Positions 24,419 to 31,942 of a DNA stretch of 64,000 nucleotides are shown here, piece after piece (the stretch's first letter is position 1; each line of letters starts with the position of its first letter). The translations under genes were made by a program, and so were the position numbers. This DNA comes from Anammoximicrobium sp964645045 (GTDB lineage: Bacteria; Planctomycetota; Planctomycetia; Pirellulales; Pirellulaceae): contig CAZXYZ010000058.1 in the NCBI GenBank assembly GCA_964645045.1, forward strand, positions 1-64,000. The letters run 5' to 3'. Below the pieces are notes generated by a model. It saw only the letters and a program-made list of their open reading frames with translations. It did not search any database and was not told the origin of the DNA.

Positions 24419-25732
24419 ATGTATCAGAAACTGTTGCTTTGCATCCTGTTGGGCGCGTTGGCTGTCCGCTTTGCGGCCGGCTGCTGGTGGGAATCGCGCC
24501 TGCCCGGCGGTGTAAAGTTTGCTTTTCCAGACAGCGAGGCGTATTGGGAACTGGCGCGGGCGATGGCGGTCGGCGGGCCGTTCGCATTGGGTCCGGACCG
24601 CCGCGTGTTTCGCACGCCTGGCTATCCCGCGGTGCTGGCGGGGGTGTTCTTGCTGACTAGCAACGAGCCGCCGGTCTTGTGGGCACGCTGGTTGGGCGCG
24701 GTCCTGGGCGTGCTTGCGGTGGGCGGAGTTATGGGCCTGGCTGGATTGTTGTTTGACCGGCAGACAGCATTGGTGGCCGGTGCGGCTGCGGCGATCTATC
24801 CCGATGCGGTCGCGATGAGCACGTTTGTGTTGTCGGAGGCGCCGTTCTGCCCCTTGATGATGCTGCAGCTGTGTTGTTGGACCGTCGCTTGGCGTGCCGG
24901 CAGTTCGGGGCGTCAAGCGGTCTGGGCGCTGGCAGGCGGCTTGGCGGCGGGCCTGGCAACGCTGATGCGTCCCAGCTGGCTGCTGTTCACGCCTTTCGCC
25001 GTCGCCATCAGCCTGCTTCGTCCGGCGGACTGGAGGCGGCAAGTCCGGCTTGGCCTGTGGCTGCTGATCGGCTTGACCGCGGCGATGACCCCGTGGTGGG
25101 TCCGCAATTGGCAGGTCACCGGCCGGTTTGTGCCGACGACGTTGCAGGTTGGCGAGAGCTTGTACGACGGTTTGAATCCGCAAGCGACGGGTGCCAGCGA
25201 CATGCGATTTGTGGACCGGTTTCGCGCCGAGCTGCGCGCGGAAGACGCAGCGAATCCTGCGACGGCCAGCCGCGGCGAGTGCTTCGAGTCGCGATTGGAC
25301 GGCCGGATGCGGGATGCGGCCGTCGCCTGGGCAGTCGGTCATCCGGGACGCGTGGCCCAGTTGGCGGTCGTCAAGTTCGCACGGATCTGGAACATCTGGC
25401 CGAACGAAGCGGCGCTGCGGAATTGGCTCTTCCGCACGGTGCTCACGATCGCGTACCTGCCGGTGCTGGTCCTGGGGCTATGGGGCATTTGGCGGACCGC
25501 CGGCCGCGGTTGGCCCTACGTGATGTGCTTGCTGCCGGCCGTGTATTTCACCGCGTTGCATACGGTTTTTGTCGGTTCGATCCGCTACCGCCAGCCCGCG
25601 CTGTTGGTGCTGATCGTTCCGGCGGCGGGAGGGCTGGTCCAATGGTGGCGGACAGTGCGTGCCCCGGGCGCGCATCCCGCCGGTCAGGCTTCGCCTGACG
25701 GTGGTTTCGATCATTCGTCAGGCGGAGCCTGA
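24419..25732 (+). CDS. GT-C glycosyltransferase (family 39-like), multi-spanning
   Basis: From ATG 24419 the product is 437 residues with about nine membrane helices. The first extracytoplasmic loop has FPDSEAYWELARAM (acidic DSE near residue 40) and RRVFRTPGYPAVLAGVF, the usual pattern of GT-C transferases that take lipid-linked sugars, as in the ArnT/PMT superfamily. WWVRNWQVTGRFVPTT near 225 and SIRYRQPALLVLIVPAAGG near 400 are family-like. The acceptor is unknown. The start follows GGAAG; the long frame upstream to 24062 overlaps tilS and is rejected. The final 18 residues (GQASPDGG, then FDHSSGGA) come from a palindromic repeat. Confidence 0.75.
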   Translation: MYQKLLLCILLGALAVRFAAGCWWESRLPGGVKFAFPDSEAYWELARAMAVGGPFALGPDRRVFRTPGYPAVLAGVFLLTSNEPPVLWARWLGAVLGVLAVGGVMGLAGLLFDRQTALVAGAAAAIYPDAVAMSTFVLSEAPFCPLMMLQLCCWTVAWRAGSSGRQAVWALAGGLAAGLATLMRPSWLLFTPFAVAISLLRPADWRRQVRLGLWLLIGLTAAMTPWWVRNWQVTGRFVPTTLQVGESLYDGLNPQATGASDMRFVDRFRAELRAEDAANPATASRGECFESRLDGRMRDAAVAWAVGHPGRVAQLAVVKFARIWNIWPNEAALRNWLFRTVLTIAYLPVLVLGLWGIWRTAGRGWPYVMCLLPAVYFTALHTVFVGSIRYRQPALLVLIVPAAGGLVQWWRTVRAPGAHPAGQASPDGGFDHSSGGA

Positions 25733-25733
25733 C
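25683..25733. repeat. Palindromic repeat forming the end of the glycosyltransferase gene
   Basis: GTCAGGCTTCGCCTGAC (25683-25699) and GTCAGGCGGAGCCTGAC (25717-25733) are each near-palindromic and are inverted copies of one another. The coding frame runs through both and the TGA stop (25730-25732) lies in the second arm. Confidence 0.7.
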
Positions 25734-25760
25734 CTACGGTAGTGGCTTGGCCGCTCAACG

Positions 25761-28700
25761 ATGCACGAACGGAAGCGTGGACTATTGGCTCGTTTCAACG
25801 CCTTTGTGCGCGGCGTCCTGCTGACCTGCGCCGTGGTGGTGGGCGGCCTACTGGCAGTCTGGCTGGCCGTCAAGTCACAGGTGAACGACGAGATCCGCGC
25901 CGAGGTCGAGCGGCGGTTTGCGGACCGGTACCGCGAGTTCCGCGTATCCGTCCGGCACGCGCGGATGTACGAGGGCCGCGGGGTGGAAATCTACGGGCTG
26001 TCCCTCACCCGCCGTGCCGACAATCGGCCGCTGGCCTATGTCAACGAGGTCTTCACCGCATGTCAAATTGACGCGGAAGCGTTGTTGTCCGGCCAACTAC
26101 CGCGGGCCGAACACGTGACCCTGTCGGGACTAAAACTGTGGGCCGAGTGTCAGGAGGATGGTTCATGGGACGTCGAACGGCTGTGGCCGCTGCCCGAGTT
26201 CGGTTCGTCGAGTCCGCCCGTGACGATCCGCGACGCCACCGTGGAGGTGACCGACCCGCGCGGCGGCGTACCTCGGTGTTTGCATCTCCGCGACGCTTGC
26301 CTGGAGATCGCTCCGGATATGCGTGCGGTCGCCGCAGCGCGGACGACCGCCAAGAAATTACGGCCGCCGCTAAAGATCCGCGGCCGCGTCGCGGGAGACC
26401 AGTTTGAGTGCGTCGAGTTTCAGGCGCTGATCGACGCCACGCACGACGCTTGGAGCGTGGACGGCAAAGTCAGCGGTCTGCATTGGTCGCCCCAGTTGCG
26501 TGCGGCCCTGCCGGTGGATCTGCAACATCGCTTGGCGCCGGTCGCGGCCGTCAGCGGCCGGCTGGACTTGGAGTTCAGCGCTGGCAGCGGAGCCAAGTCC
26601 GCCGATCCGATACGGTTCCTGGCCACGGGGTCCCTGAGCGCAGGCCAGATTCAGGACAGCCGGCTGCCCTTTCCCTTGTCCGATGTCCGCGCCAGGTTCG
26701 AGTTGGACAACGAACGTATCTCGCTGGACCAGGTCTATGGCCGCAATGGTGCCACCACGATCACGCTGCAACTCGATCGGCGTGGCTGGCACGACGATTG
26801 TCCGCTGACCATCGTTGGCGAGACTCGCCAACTCGAACTCGACCGCCGCTTCCTGGATGTCTTGCCTCCGGACCTGCAAACCACGTGGCGGAAGTATTTC
26901 CCCGCCGGGACCATTGACGCCCAATTCCGACTCGACTTCGACGGCCGGCGATGGACTCCCGAACTGACCGTCGCCTGTCACGATCTTTCGTTCGCCTACC
27001 ACCGTTTTCCGTATCGGCTGGAACGCGGCCGCGGGACGCTGCGGTTAAAAGACGACCGCTTGCAGGTCGATCTGACCGCCGCGGCCGGCGGCCAGGACGC
27101 GTTTTTTCGGGGCGAGGTCCGCGGCCCCGGGGCGAACCCGATCGGCTGGCTGGAGTTCGGCTGCCAACAACCGATCCCGCTCGACGAGAAACTGCTGGCC
27201 GCGCTGATCGATCCCCACGCCCGCGACGTCGTCCGGGCGTTGCGGCCGTCCGGCATGCTATCCGTCCAAGGCCGCTTCGAGCGGACCGACCCGCGAGATC
27301 CTCACTTGCACCGGCGGGTTCGAATCGAGCTGTTCAACTGCGGCGTGAACTACGAGCGGTTTCCTTATCCGCTGGCGATGATCCGCGGGCAGTTGTTGTG
27401 GGATGACCAGGGCTGGACGTTCCAGAATCTGAGCGGCCGCAACGACACGGCCTATGTCGAGGCCGCGGGGTTCTGGCGGCCGGTGCCGACGGGAGGCAGC
27501 GAATTGGTGCTGAACCTGACCGGCACGGAGGTGCCGCTGGAAGACGAACTGCGGGACGCGCTGCAACCGGGCGCTCGGCTGCTCTGGAACCAGTTGCGTC
27601 CCCGGGGCAGCGTCGATCACTTGACGGTCGGAATCCATTATGCCTCCGCCAGCAAGACCCTGGGCGTCGAGGTCACCGGCCAGAAATGGCGCAAGAAGCC
27701 CAACGACGCCGGCCACAGCATCACCGTCCAACCGACTTGGTTTCCGTATCGGCTGGATGAAGTCGCCGGCGCGGTACACTACAGCAACGGCCGCGTCCAG
27801 TTGCGGAACATCTCCGCCACGCACGAAGAAACGCAGGTCAGCATTAGCGGCGCATGCGGCGTCGGCCACGACGGTTCGTGGACCGTGCAACTGCCGAATG
27901 TCGTCGCCGACCGCATCCGTCTCAATCGGGATTTGCTGGCGGCGCTGCCCAAAGAATTGGGCAAAGCGGTCGAGCGAGTGACCTTGCACGGCGACCTGTG
28001 CATGCAGGGCTCGTTGGCTTTCTCCGGCAACTCGGCCGGCGGCGAGCCGCCCTCGGCCGCCTGGGACGTGGTGCTGGACGTCCAGGACGCCAGTTTGCAA
28101 TGCGGGTTCCCCATCGAGCACCTGAACGGTGACGTCCACCTGGTCGGCAGCAGCGGGAATGGTACGTTTTCCAGCCGTGGCGACTTGAACGTCGATTCCG
28201 TGATGTACCGCAACATCCAATTGACCGGCGTCACGGGACCGCTGCTGGTCGACCCGTCGGGCATCATCTTTGGTGCCGAAGCCGACGCCAACGCCCAGGG
28301 ACGCGTCCCGCAGCCGCTGACCGCACAAACGATCGGTGGTCAATTGTCGGCGGACATTCGCGTCGGCTTCGAGCCGGAATTGCCGTATCGGCTGCAGGTG
28401 CGGTTGGAACGCGGCGATTTGGCCGAATTTGCTCAGGAAATGGACTTGAAGAGTCAGAACATCCGCGGCCGTGCCAACGCGCTGCTGACGCTCAGCGGCA
28501 ATCGTTTCGGCTGGCCATCCTGGCGTGGCACCGGGGCGGTCCGTTTGTTCGAGGCGGACATCTACGAGGTCCCCGTGATGTTGGCTCTGCTGAAACTGCT
28601 CAGCATTCGCCAGCCCGATACGACGGCGTTCACCAGCAGCGAGATCGACTTCCGCGTCCAAGGCGAGCACGTCTACCTGGACCGGATCAATTTCAACGGC

Positions 28701-29006
28701 GACGCGGTCAGCCTGAAGGGCAGCGGCGAAATGGACTTGGAGCGTCGCATCAATTTAAAGTTCTACTCGCTGGTCGGTTCGGGCGAGCTAAATCTGCCGT
28801 TCGTGCGGGCCGTGGTGCGCCAGGCGAGCAAGCAACTGCTGCTGATCCACGTCACCGGCACGTTGGACCAGCCGCAACTGACCCGCGACCCGTTGCCGCT
28901 GCTGAAAGACACGCTGGAACAGATCTTCCCCGAAACGGGCGGCGGCGAAGTCTTGTCAAGCCTGCCGCCGTTCGGCACGCCGGCCGCGCCACCCCCCCGG
29001 CGTTGA
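25761..29006 (+). CDS. Giant AsmA/TamB-like envelope protein
   Basis: A 1,081-residue protein with one N-terminal membrane anchor (residues about 16-38, GVLLTCAVVVGGLLAVWLAV) and an otherwise extracytoplasmic beta-rich body with many repeats of strand-turn units (RDATVEVTDPRGG, DRISLDQVYGRNGATTITLQLD, GRVQLRNISATHEETQVSISG). The C-terminus, SEIDFRVQGEHVYLDRINF, then NGDAVSLKGSGEMDLERRINL, is the typical AsmA-like C-terminal domain. Such proteins bridge the periplasm and are linked to lipid transport to the outer membrane. The last 343 bp recur at 31519-31861. It starts 28 bp after the glycosyltransferase stop and may be co-transcribed. Confidence 0.75.
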   Translation: MHERKRGLLARFNAFVRGVLLTCAVVVGGLLAVWLAVKSQVNDEIRAEVERRFADRYREFRVSVRHARMYEGRGVEIYGLSLTRRADNRPLAYVNEVFTACQIDAEALLSGQLPRAEHVTLSGLKLWAECQEDGSWDVERLWPLPEFGSSSPPVTIRDATVEVTDPRGGVPRCLHLRDACLEIAPDMRAVAAARTTAKKLRPPLKIRGRVAGDQFECVEFQALIDATHDAWSVDGKVSGLHWSPQLRAALPVDLQHRLAPVAAVSGRLDLEFSAGSGAKSADPIRFLATGSLSAGQIQDSRLPFPLSDVRARFELDNERISLDQVYGRNGATTITLQLDRRGWHDDCPLTIVGETRQLELDRRFLDVLPPDLQTTWRKYFPAGTIDAQFRLDFDGRRWTPELTVACHDLSFAYHRFPYRLERGRGTLRLKDDRLQVDLTAAAGGQDAFFRGEVRGPGANPIGWLEFGCQQPIPLDEKLLAALIDPHARDVVRALRPSGMLSVQGRFERTDPRDPHLHRRVRIELFNCGVNYERFPYPLAMIRGQLLWDDQGWTFQNLSGRNDTAYVEAAGFWRPVPTGGSELVLNLTGTEVPLEDELRDALQPGARLLWNQLRPRGSVDHLTVGIHYASASKTLGVEVTGQKWRKKPNDAGHSITVQPTWFPYRLDEVAGAVHYSNGRVQLRNISATHEETQVSISGACGVGHDGSWTVQLPNVVADRIRLNRDLLAALPKELGKAVERVTLHGDLCMQGSLAFSGNSAGGEPPSAAWDVVLDVQDASLQCGFPIEHLNGDVHLVGSSGNGTFSSRGDLNVDSVMYRNIQLTGVTGPLLVDPSGIIFGAEADANAQGRVPQPLTAQTIGGQLSADIRVGFEPELPYRLQVRLERGDLAEFAQEMDLKSQNIRGRANALLTLSGNRFGWPSWRGTGAVRLFEADIYEVPVMLALLKLLSIRQPDTTAFTSSEIDFRVQGEHVYLDRINFNGDAVSLKGSGEMDLERRINLKFYSLVGSGELNLPFVRAVVRQASKQLLLIHVTGTLDQPQLTRDPLPLLKDTLEQIFPETGGGEVLSSLPPFGTPAAPPPRR
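28662..29004 (+). repeat. Left copy of a 343-bp direct repeat
   Basis: This is the 3' end of the AsmA-like gene. Aligned with 31519-31861 it differs at four positions only (98.8 percent identical). Three of the four changes are synonymous; one changes Ser to Asn. Confidence 0.9.
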
Positions 29007-29062
29007 TGATGGCTAGGCACCGACCCGACCTTGCTCGCATTCGAGGCTGTGTGGACGGAGTA

Positions 29063-29092
29063 TTGCGTCCGCGCTTGTTCGCCCGTTACAAT
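29063..29092 (+). promoter_or_regulatory. Candidate promoter for the RelE-like pair
   Basis: TTGCGT (29063-29068) and TACAAT (29087-29092) with an 18-bp spacer lie about 60 bp upstream of the toxin start. Confidence 0.4.
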
Positions 29093-29151
29093 CGAGAAAG
29101 TTTGATCGGAAACGGCAGAGTCACTTGGTCTTGAGGCAGTCCCGCGCTTCC

Positions 29152-29445
29152 GTGTTCGACATTCGCTTTACTGAATCGGCTTTGGAAGACATCGCGTGGT
29201 TTCGCGGGCGCGATCGCCAAGTCGTTTTCGATGGGATTCAGCAGCAGTTGGCCCATGAACCCCTCGTGGAAACGCGGAATCGGAAGAAGTTGCGTCCGAA
29301 CAAAACCGCTGAATGGGAAGTGCGAATTGAAGAGTTCCGCGTCTTCTACGATGGTGACGCCGAGCCGGGAATCGTCGAAGTCAAGGTGGTCGGACGGAAA
29401 GTGGGGAATAAGGTGTTCGTACGGGGTAAGGAGTTCAAAGTATGA
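29152..29445 (+). CDS. RelE/ParE-like toxin
   Basis: A roughly 97-residue protein with the RelE-family outline: FDIRFTESALEDIAWF at the start, GIQQQLAHEPLVETRNRKKLRPN in the middle, then WEVRIEEFRVFYDGD and VEVKVVGRKVGNKVFVRGKEF. The basic R-N-R-K-K-L stretch and the E-V-R-I-x-x-F-R-V-F-Y strand are typical of ribosome-dependent mRNA interferases. GTG 29152 fits the family start; TTG 29125 is an alternative with a closer purine-rich stretch. Its stop overlaps the antitoxin start (ATGA). The pair sits inside the segment between the 343-bp repeats. Confidence 0.75.
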   Translation: MFDIRFTESALEDIAWFRGRDRQVVFDGIQQQLAHEPLVETRNRKKLRPNKTAEWEVRIEEFRVFYDGDAEPGIVEVKVVGRKVGNKVFVRGKEFKV

Positions 29446-29690
29446 AGACAGTGGATGTGAATCCCCGGTCACGGGTTCTGAACGGGCTGCTTCGGCAAGC
29501 CCTGGAGCAAAACCTGTTGCTTCGCGCACCGGACGGGCGTGAATTTGTGCTGGCCGAGATTGACGACTTCAGTCGGGAAGTCGAACTGACCCGTGAAAAC
29601 AAGAAACTCATGACGCTTTTGGACCGCCGGGGGCGCGAGAAGGCGACCGTCCCTCTCGCCGAGGCGAAACGCAGACTTGGCTGCGATTAG
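29442..29690 (+). CDS. Antitoxin of the RelE-like pair
   Basis: An 82-residue acidic protein. DVNPRSRVLNGLLRQALEQ, LLRAPDGREFVLAEIDDFSREVELTRENKKLMTLLD and a Lys/Arg tail form a pattern I know from small proteins downstream of RelE-like toxins in cyanobacteria and planctomycetes. The LAEIDDF segment would wrap the toxin. No helix-turn-helix is visible. It overlaps the toxin gene by four bases, toxin first. Confidence 0.65.
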   Translation: MKTVDVNPRSRVLNGLLRQALEQNLLLRAPDGREFVLAEIDDFSREVELTRENKKLMTLLDRRGREKATVPLAEAKRRLGCD

Positions 29691-29799
29691 TTGGAGTTGG
29701 CACGGTTTCACCCTCGGGTAGACGCTGATCACGAGACTTCCTCCAAAATGAAGACATGTTGGAGGCCGACGTGTTGCTGAACCCGCTGGACGTACCGGG

Positions 29800-30207
29800 G
29801 AAGAAAAGGCAAGGTTCGCTCGTAACGCGCTCCGCTCGACGTACCCACAAACCGTGTAGAAATGCTCGTCCTCCTGCACCGGAAAGGACTTGAACCGTCC
29901 CTGGTACACGTAGCCACTGCCGGTACTGTCGCGGTGAGCGTGCCAACGTTGCGTGTGCGTAAGCGTCAGCCAGGGACGTAAACCGGGACAGTTCCCCGTC
30001 GTCTCGCGGCCAGATTACCAAATGCCAAGGGTTGGGTAACACGCAATACGCCAACAGCCGCATTGGCGTACGTTCCACGGCCTCTTCGAGCACCTGCTCG
30101 AAAGCGGCGTAATCCTCGTCGTCCTCGAAGATCGTCATCCGCGCGTTGGCACGGTTCAGAACGTGGTAAACCAATCCACCATCGGCAGCTCGTTTCGGTC
30201 TTCCCAT
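29800..30207 (-). pseudogene. REP-associated tyrosine transposase (RAYT), broken
   Basis: From ATG 30207, KRAADGGLVYHVLNRANARM and MTIFEDDEDYAAFEQVLEEAVERTPM match the start of RAYT/Y1 transposases, but the HxH motif reads LPNPWHLV where the family has N-H-W-H, so the first catalytic His is lost. One extra base near 29973 then shifts the frame; in the other frame WLTLTHTQRWHAHRDS and YQGRFKSFPVQEDEHFYTVC continue the family, including the catalytic Tyr region (CGYVERSALRANL). It ends abruptly near 29811. It is clearly inactive. Confidence 0.8.
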
Positions 30208-30246
30208 GCCCAAAGTCGAGCGAAACCGGCCTTTTCTGTCAAGAAA

Positions 30247-30309
30247 CGGTTCCTGACACCTCCGGTCCTTCGGTTCCTGACACCTCCGGTCCTTTCACCT
30301 CCGGTCCTT
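30247..30309. repeat. 24-bp tandem repeats upstream of the RAYT remnant
   Basis: Two exact 24-bp units (30247-30270 and 30271-30294) contain CGGTTCCTGACACCTCCGG, followed by a 15-bp partial unit (30295-30309) and a fainter one. On the minus strand they read GGAGGTGTCAGGAACCG, the kind of short motif often linked to REP-type transposases. A related AAGTGTCCGGAACCG occurs at about 31355 in the opposite orientation. Confidence 0.7.
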
Positions 30310-30389
30310 TTCCGGTCCTCGCAAATGATGCCTATCCTTTCCGTTCGTTTTCCTTTCCGTTGTTTTTTTCCCGCCTCTTCGGGAGACTC

Positions 30390-31179
30390 TCACCTTTGCG
30401 GGTGAACAGCCGCTCCGTTGCGGTCTTGCGACGGATCGAACCCATCCCAAAACAACTCGGAGTATCGTTCAGAGACTAAGAAGTGAGGCGCTGGCCGGCC
30501 CAAAAGACCGAACTCCTTGGCTTTGGCAAAATCCTTGTCAGCCTTGCTGTTGTCACCATTCCGGCGGTGCAACACCCCTCTGCCGTAATATGCCTCAGCG
30601 AATTTCGGCTTGAGTTCGATAGCTTTGGTAGAATCGGCAATCCCGTTGTCGGTTTCGCCCATGTTGCCGTATTCCGCGCCGCGGTTGTAGTACGCAAGGA
30701 ATTCGTTCGGATTGAGTTCGATGGCCCTATTTAGGTTGGCCATCGCCTTGTCGGTCCACCCCTTACTGGAGTAGGCCACGCCTAAGTTGGTGTACGCGAG
30801 AGCAAGTTTCTGGTCGAGTTCGATGGCTTTGGTCGATGGCTTTGGTGCCGTCAGCAATCGCCTTGGCCATCTCGTTCTTCTCGATGTAGGCCAAGGCGCG
30901 GCCGCAGTACGCCTCAGCGTAGTTCGGCTTGAGCCCGATGGCTTGGCTGAACGCCAAGATGGCCGCGTTCAAATCGCGTTGGGCAAGGTAGCCCTTGCCT
31001 CGCTCAAACGCCTGCTGCGCGGTGTTCGGAACCACAACCTTACGACTTGGGGCCCTGTACTGAGGCAGAATCTCAGCCCCGGCAGTCACGGACAGCGGCA
31101 ACAAAATCGCGATGATCGCGAATCCTGTTGCACCCAAGACCATCCGTTGGGGTTCGGTTGTACGGTAGACTACACGCAT
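30390..31179 (-). pseudogene. Secreted TPR protein broken by a 13-bp tandem duplication
   Basis: The N-terminal half, from ATG 31179, has a membrane or signal segment (GATGFAIIAILLPLSVTAGA) and TPR units (AFERGKGYLAQRDLNAAIL, KPNYAEAYCGRALAYIEKN). At 30846-30821 the 13-base unit CGATGGCTTTGGT (plus strand) is repeated in tandem, which shifts the frame; the remaining TPR units (LDQKLALAYTNLGVAYSSKG, LNPNEFLAYYNRGAEYGNMG) continue in the next frame to 30390. Removing one unit restores a protein of about 255 residues with at least four TPR motifs. It lies between the 343-bp repeats. Confidence 0.8.
30821..30846. repeat. 13-bp tandem duplication causing a frameshift
   Basis: CGATGGCTTTGGT occurs twice head to tail at 30821-30833 and 30834-30846. 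Thirteen is not a multiple of three, so the TPR frame is broken at this point. Confidence 0.85.
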
Positions 31180-31518
31180 CGTTAACCCTTTCGCGTCAGT
31201 TGTTTCCCGGAAGTTAGTGGTTTCCCGCCTTGATTTTGCGGCACTCTAGGCTGCGGGGCAACTGGGAGAGGAAGTGCTTGAATTCTTGCGCAGGCGAATC
31301 GCCTAGCCGTAGTCCTCAATAGCAAGCACGCGACGACGAACTTCTGGGGACGAAAAAGTGTCCGGAACCGTTTTCGCGTTTTTGGGGGCGGGATTGGGGG
31401 CGAAGCGTGCTTTCCAGTCCCAGTCGGCGGACGATCTGGCCGCACGAAGCTCCCTCGCCGAACGGACTGCTGCGTTGCACGCAACGACGCGGCGCCGCCA
31501 ACTCCGCCTCGGTTTGCG
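31180..31518. other. Gene-free end of the inserted segment
   Basis: About 340 bases between the TPR start and the right copy of the direct repeat. The part around 31350-31430 holds AAGTGTCCGGAACCG, a RAYT/REP-like motif in opposite orientation to the copies at 30247. No gene is recognised. Confidence 0.4.
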
Positions 31519-31861
31519 GGCGAGCACGTCTACTTGGACCGGATCAATTTCAACGGCGACGCGGTCAGCCTGAAGGGCAACGGCGAAATGGACTTGGAGC
31601 GTCGCATCAATTTGAAGTTCTACTCGCTGGTCGGTTCGGGCGAGCTAAATCTGCCGTTCGTGCGGGCCGTGGTGCGCCAGGCGAGCAAGCAACTGCTGCT
31701 GATCCACGTCACCGGCACGTTGGACCAGCCGCAACTGACCCGCGACCCGTTGCCGCTGCTGAAAGACACGCTGGAACAGATCTTCCCCGAAACGGGCGGC
31801 GGCGAAGTCTTGTCAAGCCTGCCTCCGTTCGGCACGCCGGCCGCGCCACCCCCCCGGCGTT
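31519..31861 (+). pseudogene. Right copy of the 343-bp repeat: C-terminal AsmA fragment
   Basis: The sequence encodes the last 113 residues of the AsmA-like protein (LDRINFNGDAVSLKGNG onward) and ends in TAA instead of TGA. It has no upstream coding sequence, membrane anchor or start of its own, only a TTG in place of the internal Leu codon. It is a by-product of insertion of the segment between the copies. Confidence 0.85.
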
Positions 31862-31872
31862 AAACCGGGGCA

Positions 31873-31902
31873 TTGAAGCCGGTGGGGCGAACGCCGTATA
31901 AT
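31873..31902 (+). promoter_or_regulatory. Promoter of the large TPR gene
   Basis: TTGAAG (31873-31878) and TATAAT (31897-31902) are separated by 18 bp and lie about 40 bp upstream of the ATG at 31943. The promoter begins 11 bp after the right direct repeat. Confidence 0.55.
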
Positions 31903-31942
31903 CAAAGGGCAGTGGAGCGAGGCGAGCGGGTTGAGGCAGGGT

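Noticed and set aside
27258..28670. A 470-codon minus-strand frame opposite the AsmA-like gene
   Set aside because: Shadow of GC-rich coding DNA with no recognisable domain.
30247..30309. Possible CRISPR array
   Set aside because: The 24-bp units are adjacent with no spacers and only two are complete.
28662..31861. att sites of a site-specific integrative element
   Set aside because: The repeat is far longer than a core att site, no integrase gene lies between, and the four mismatches fit homologous recombination better.
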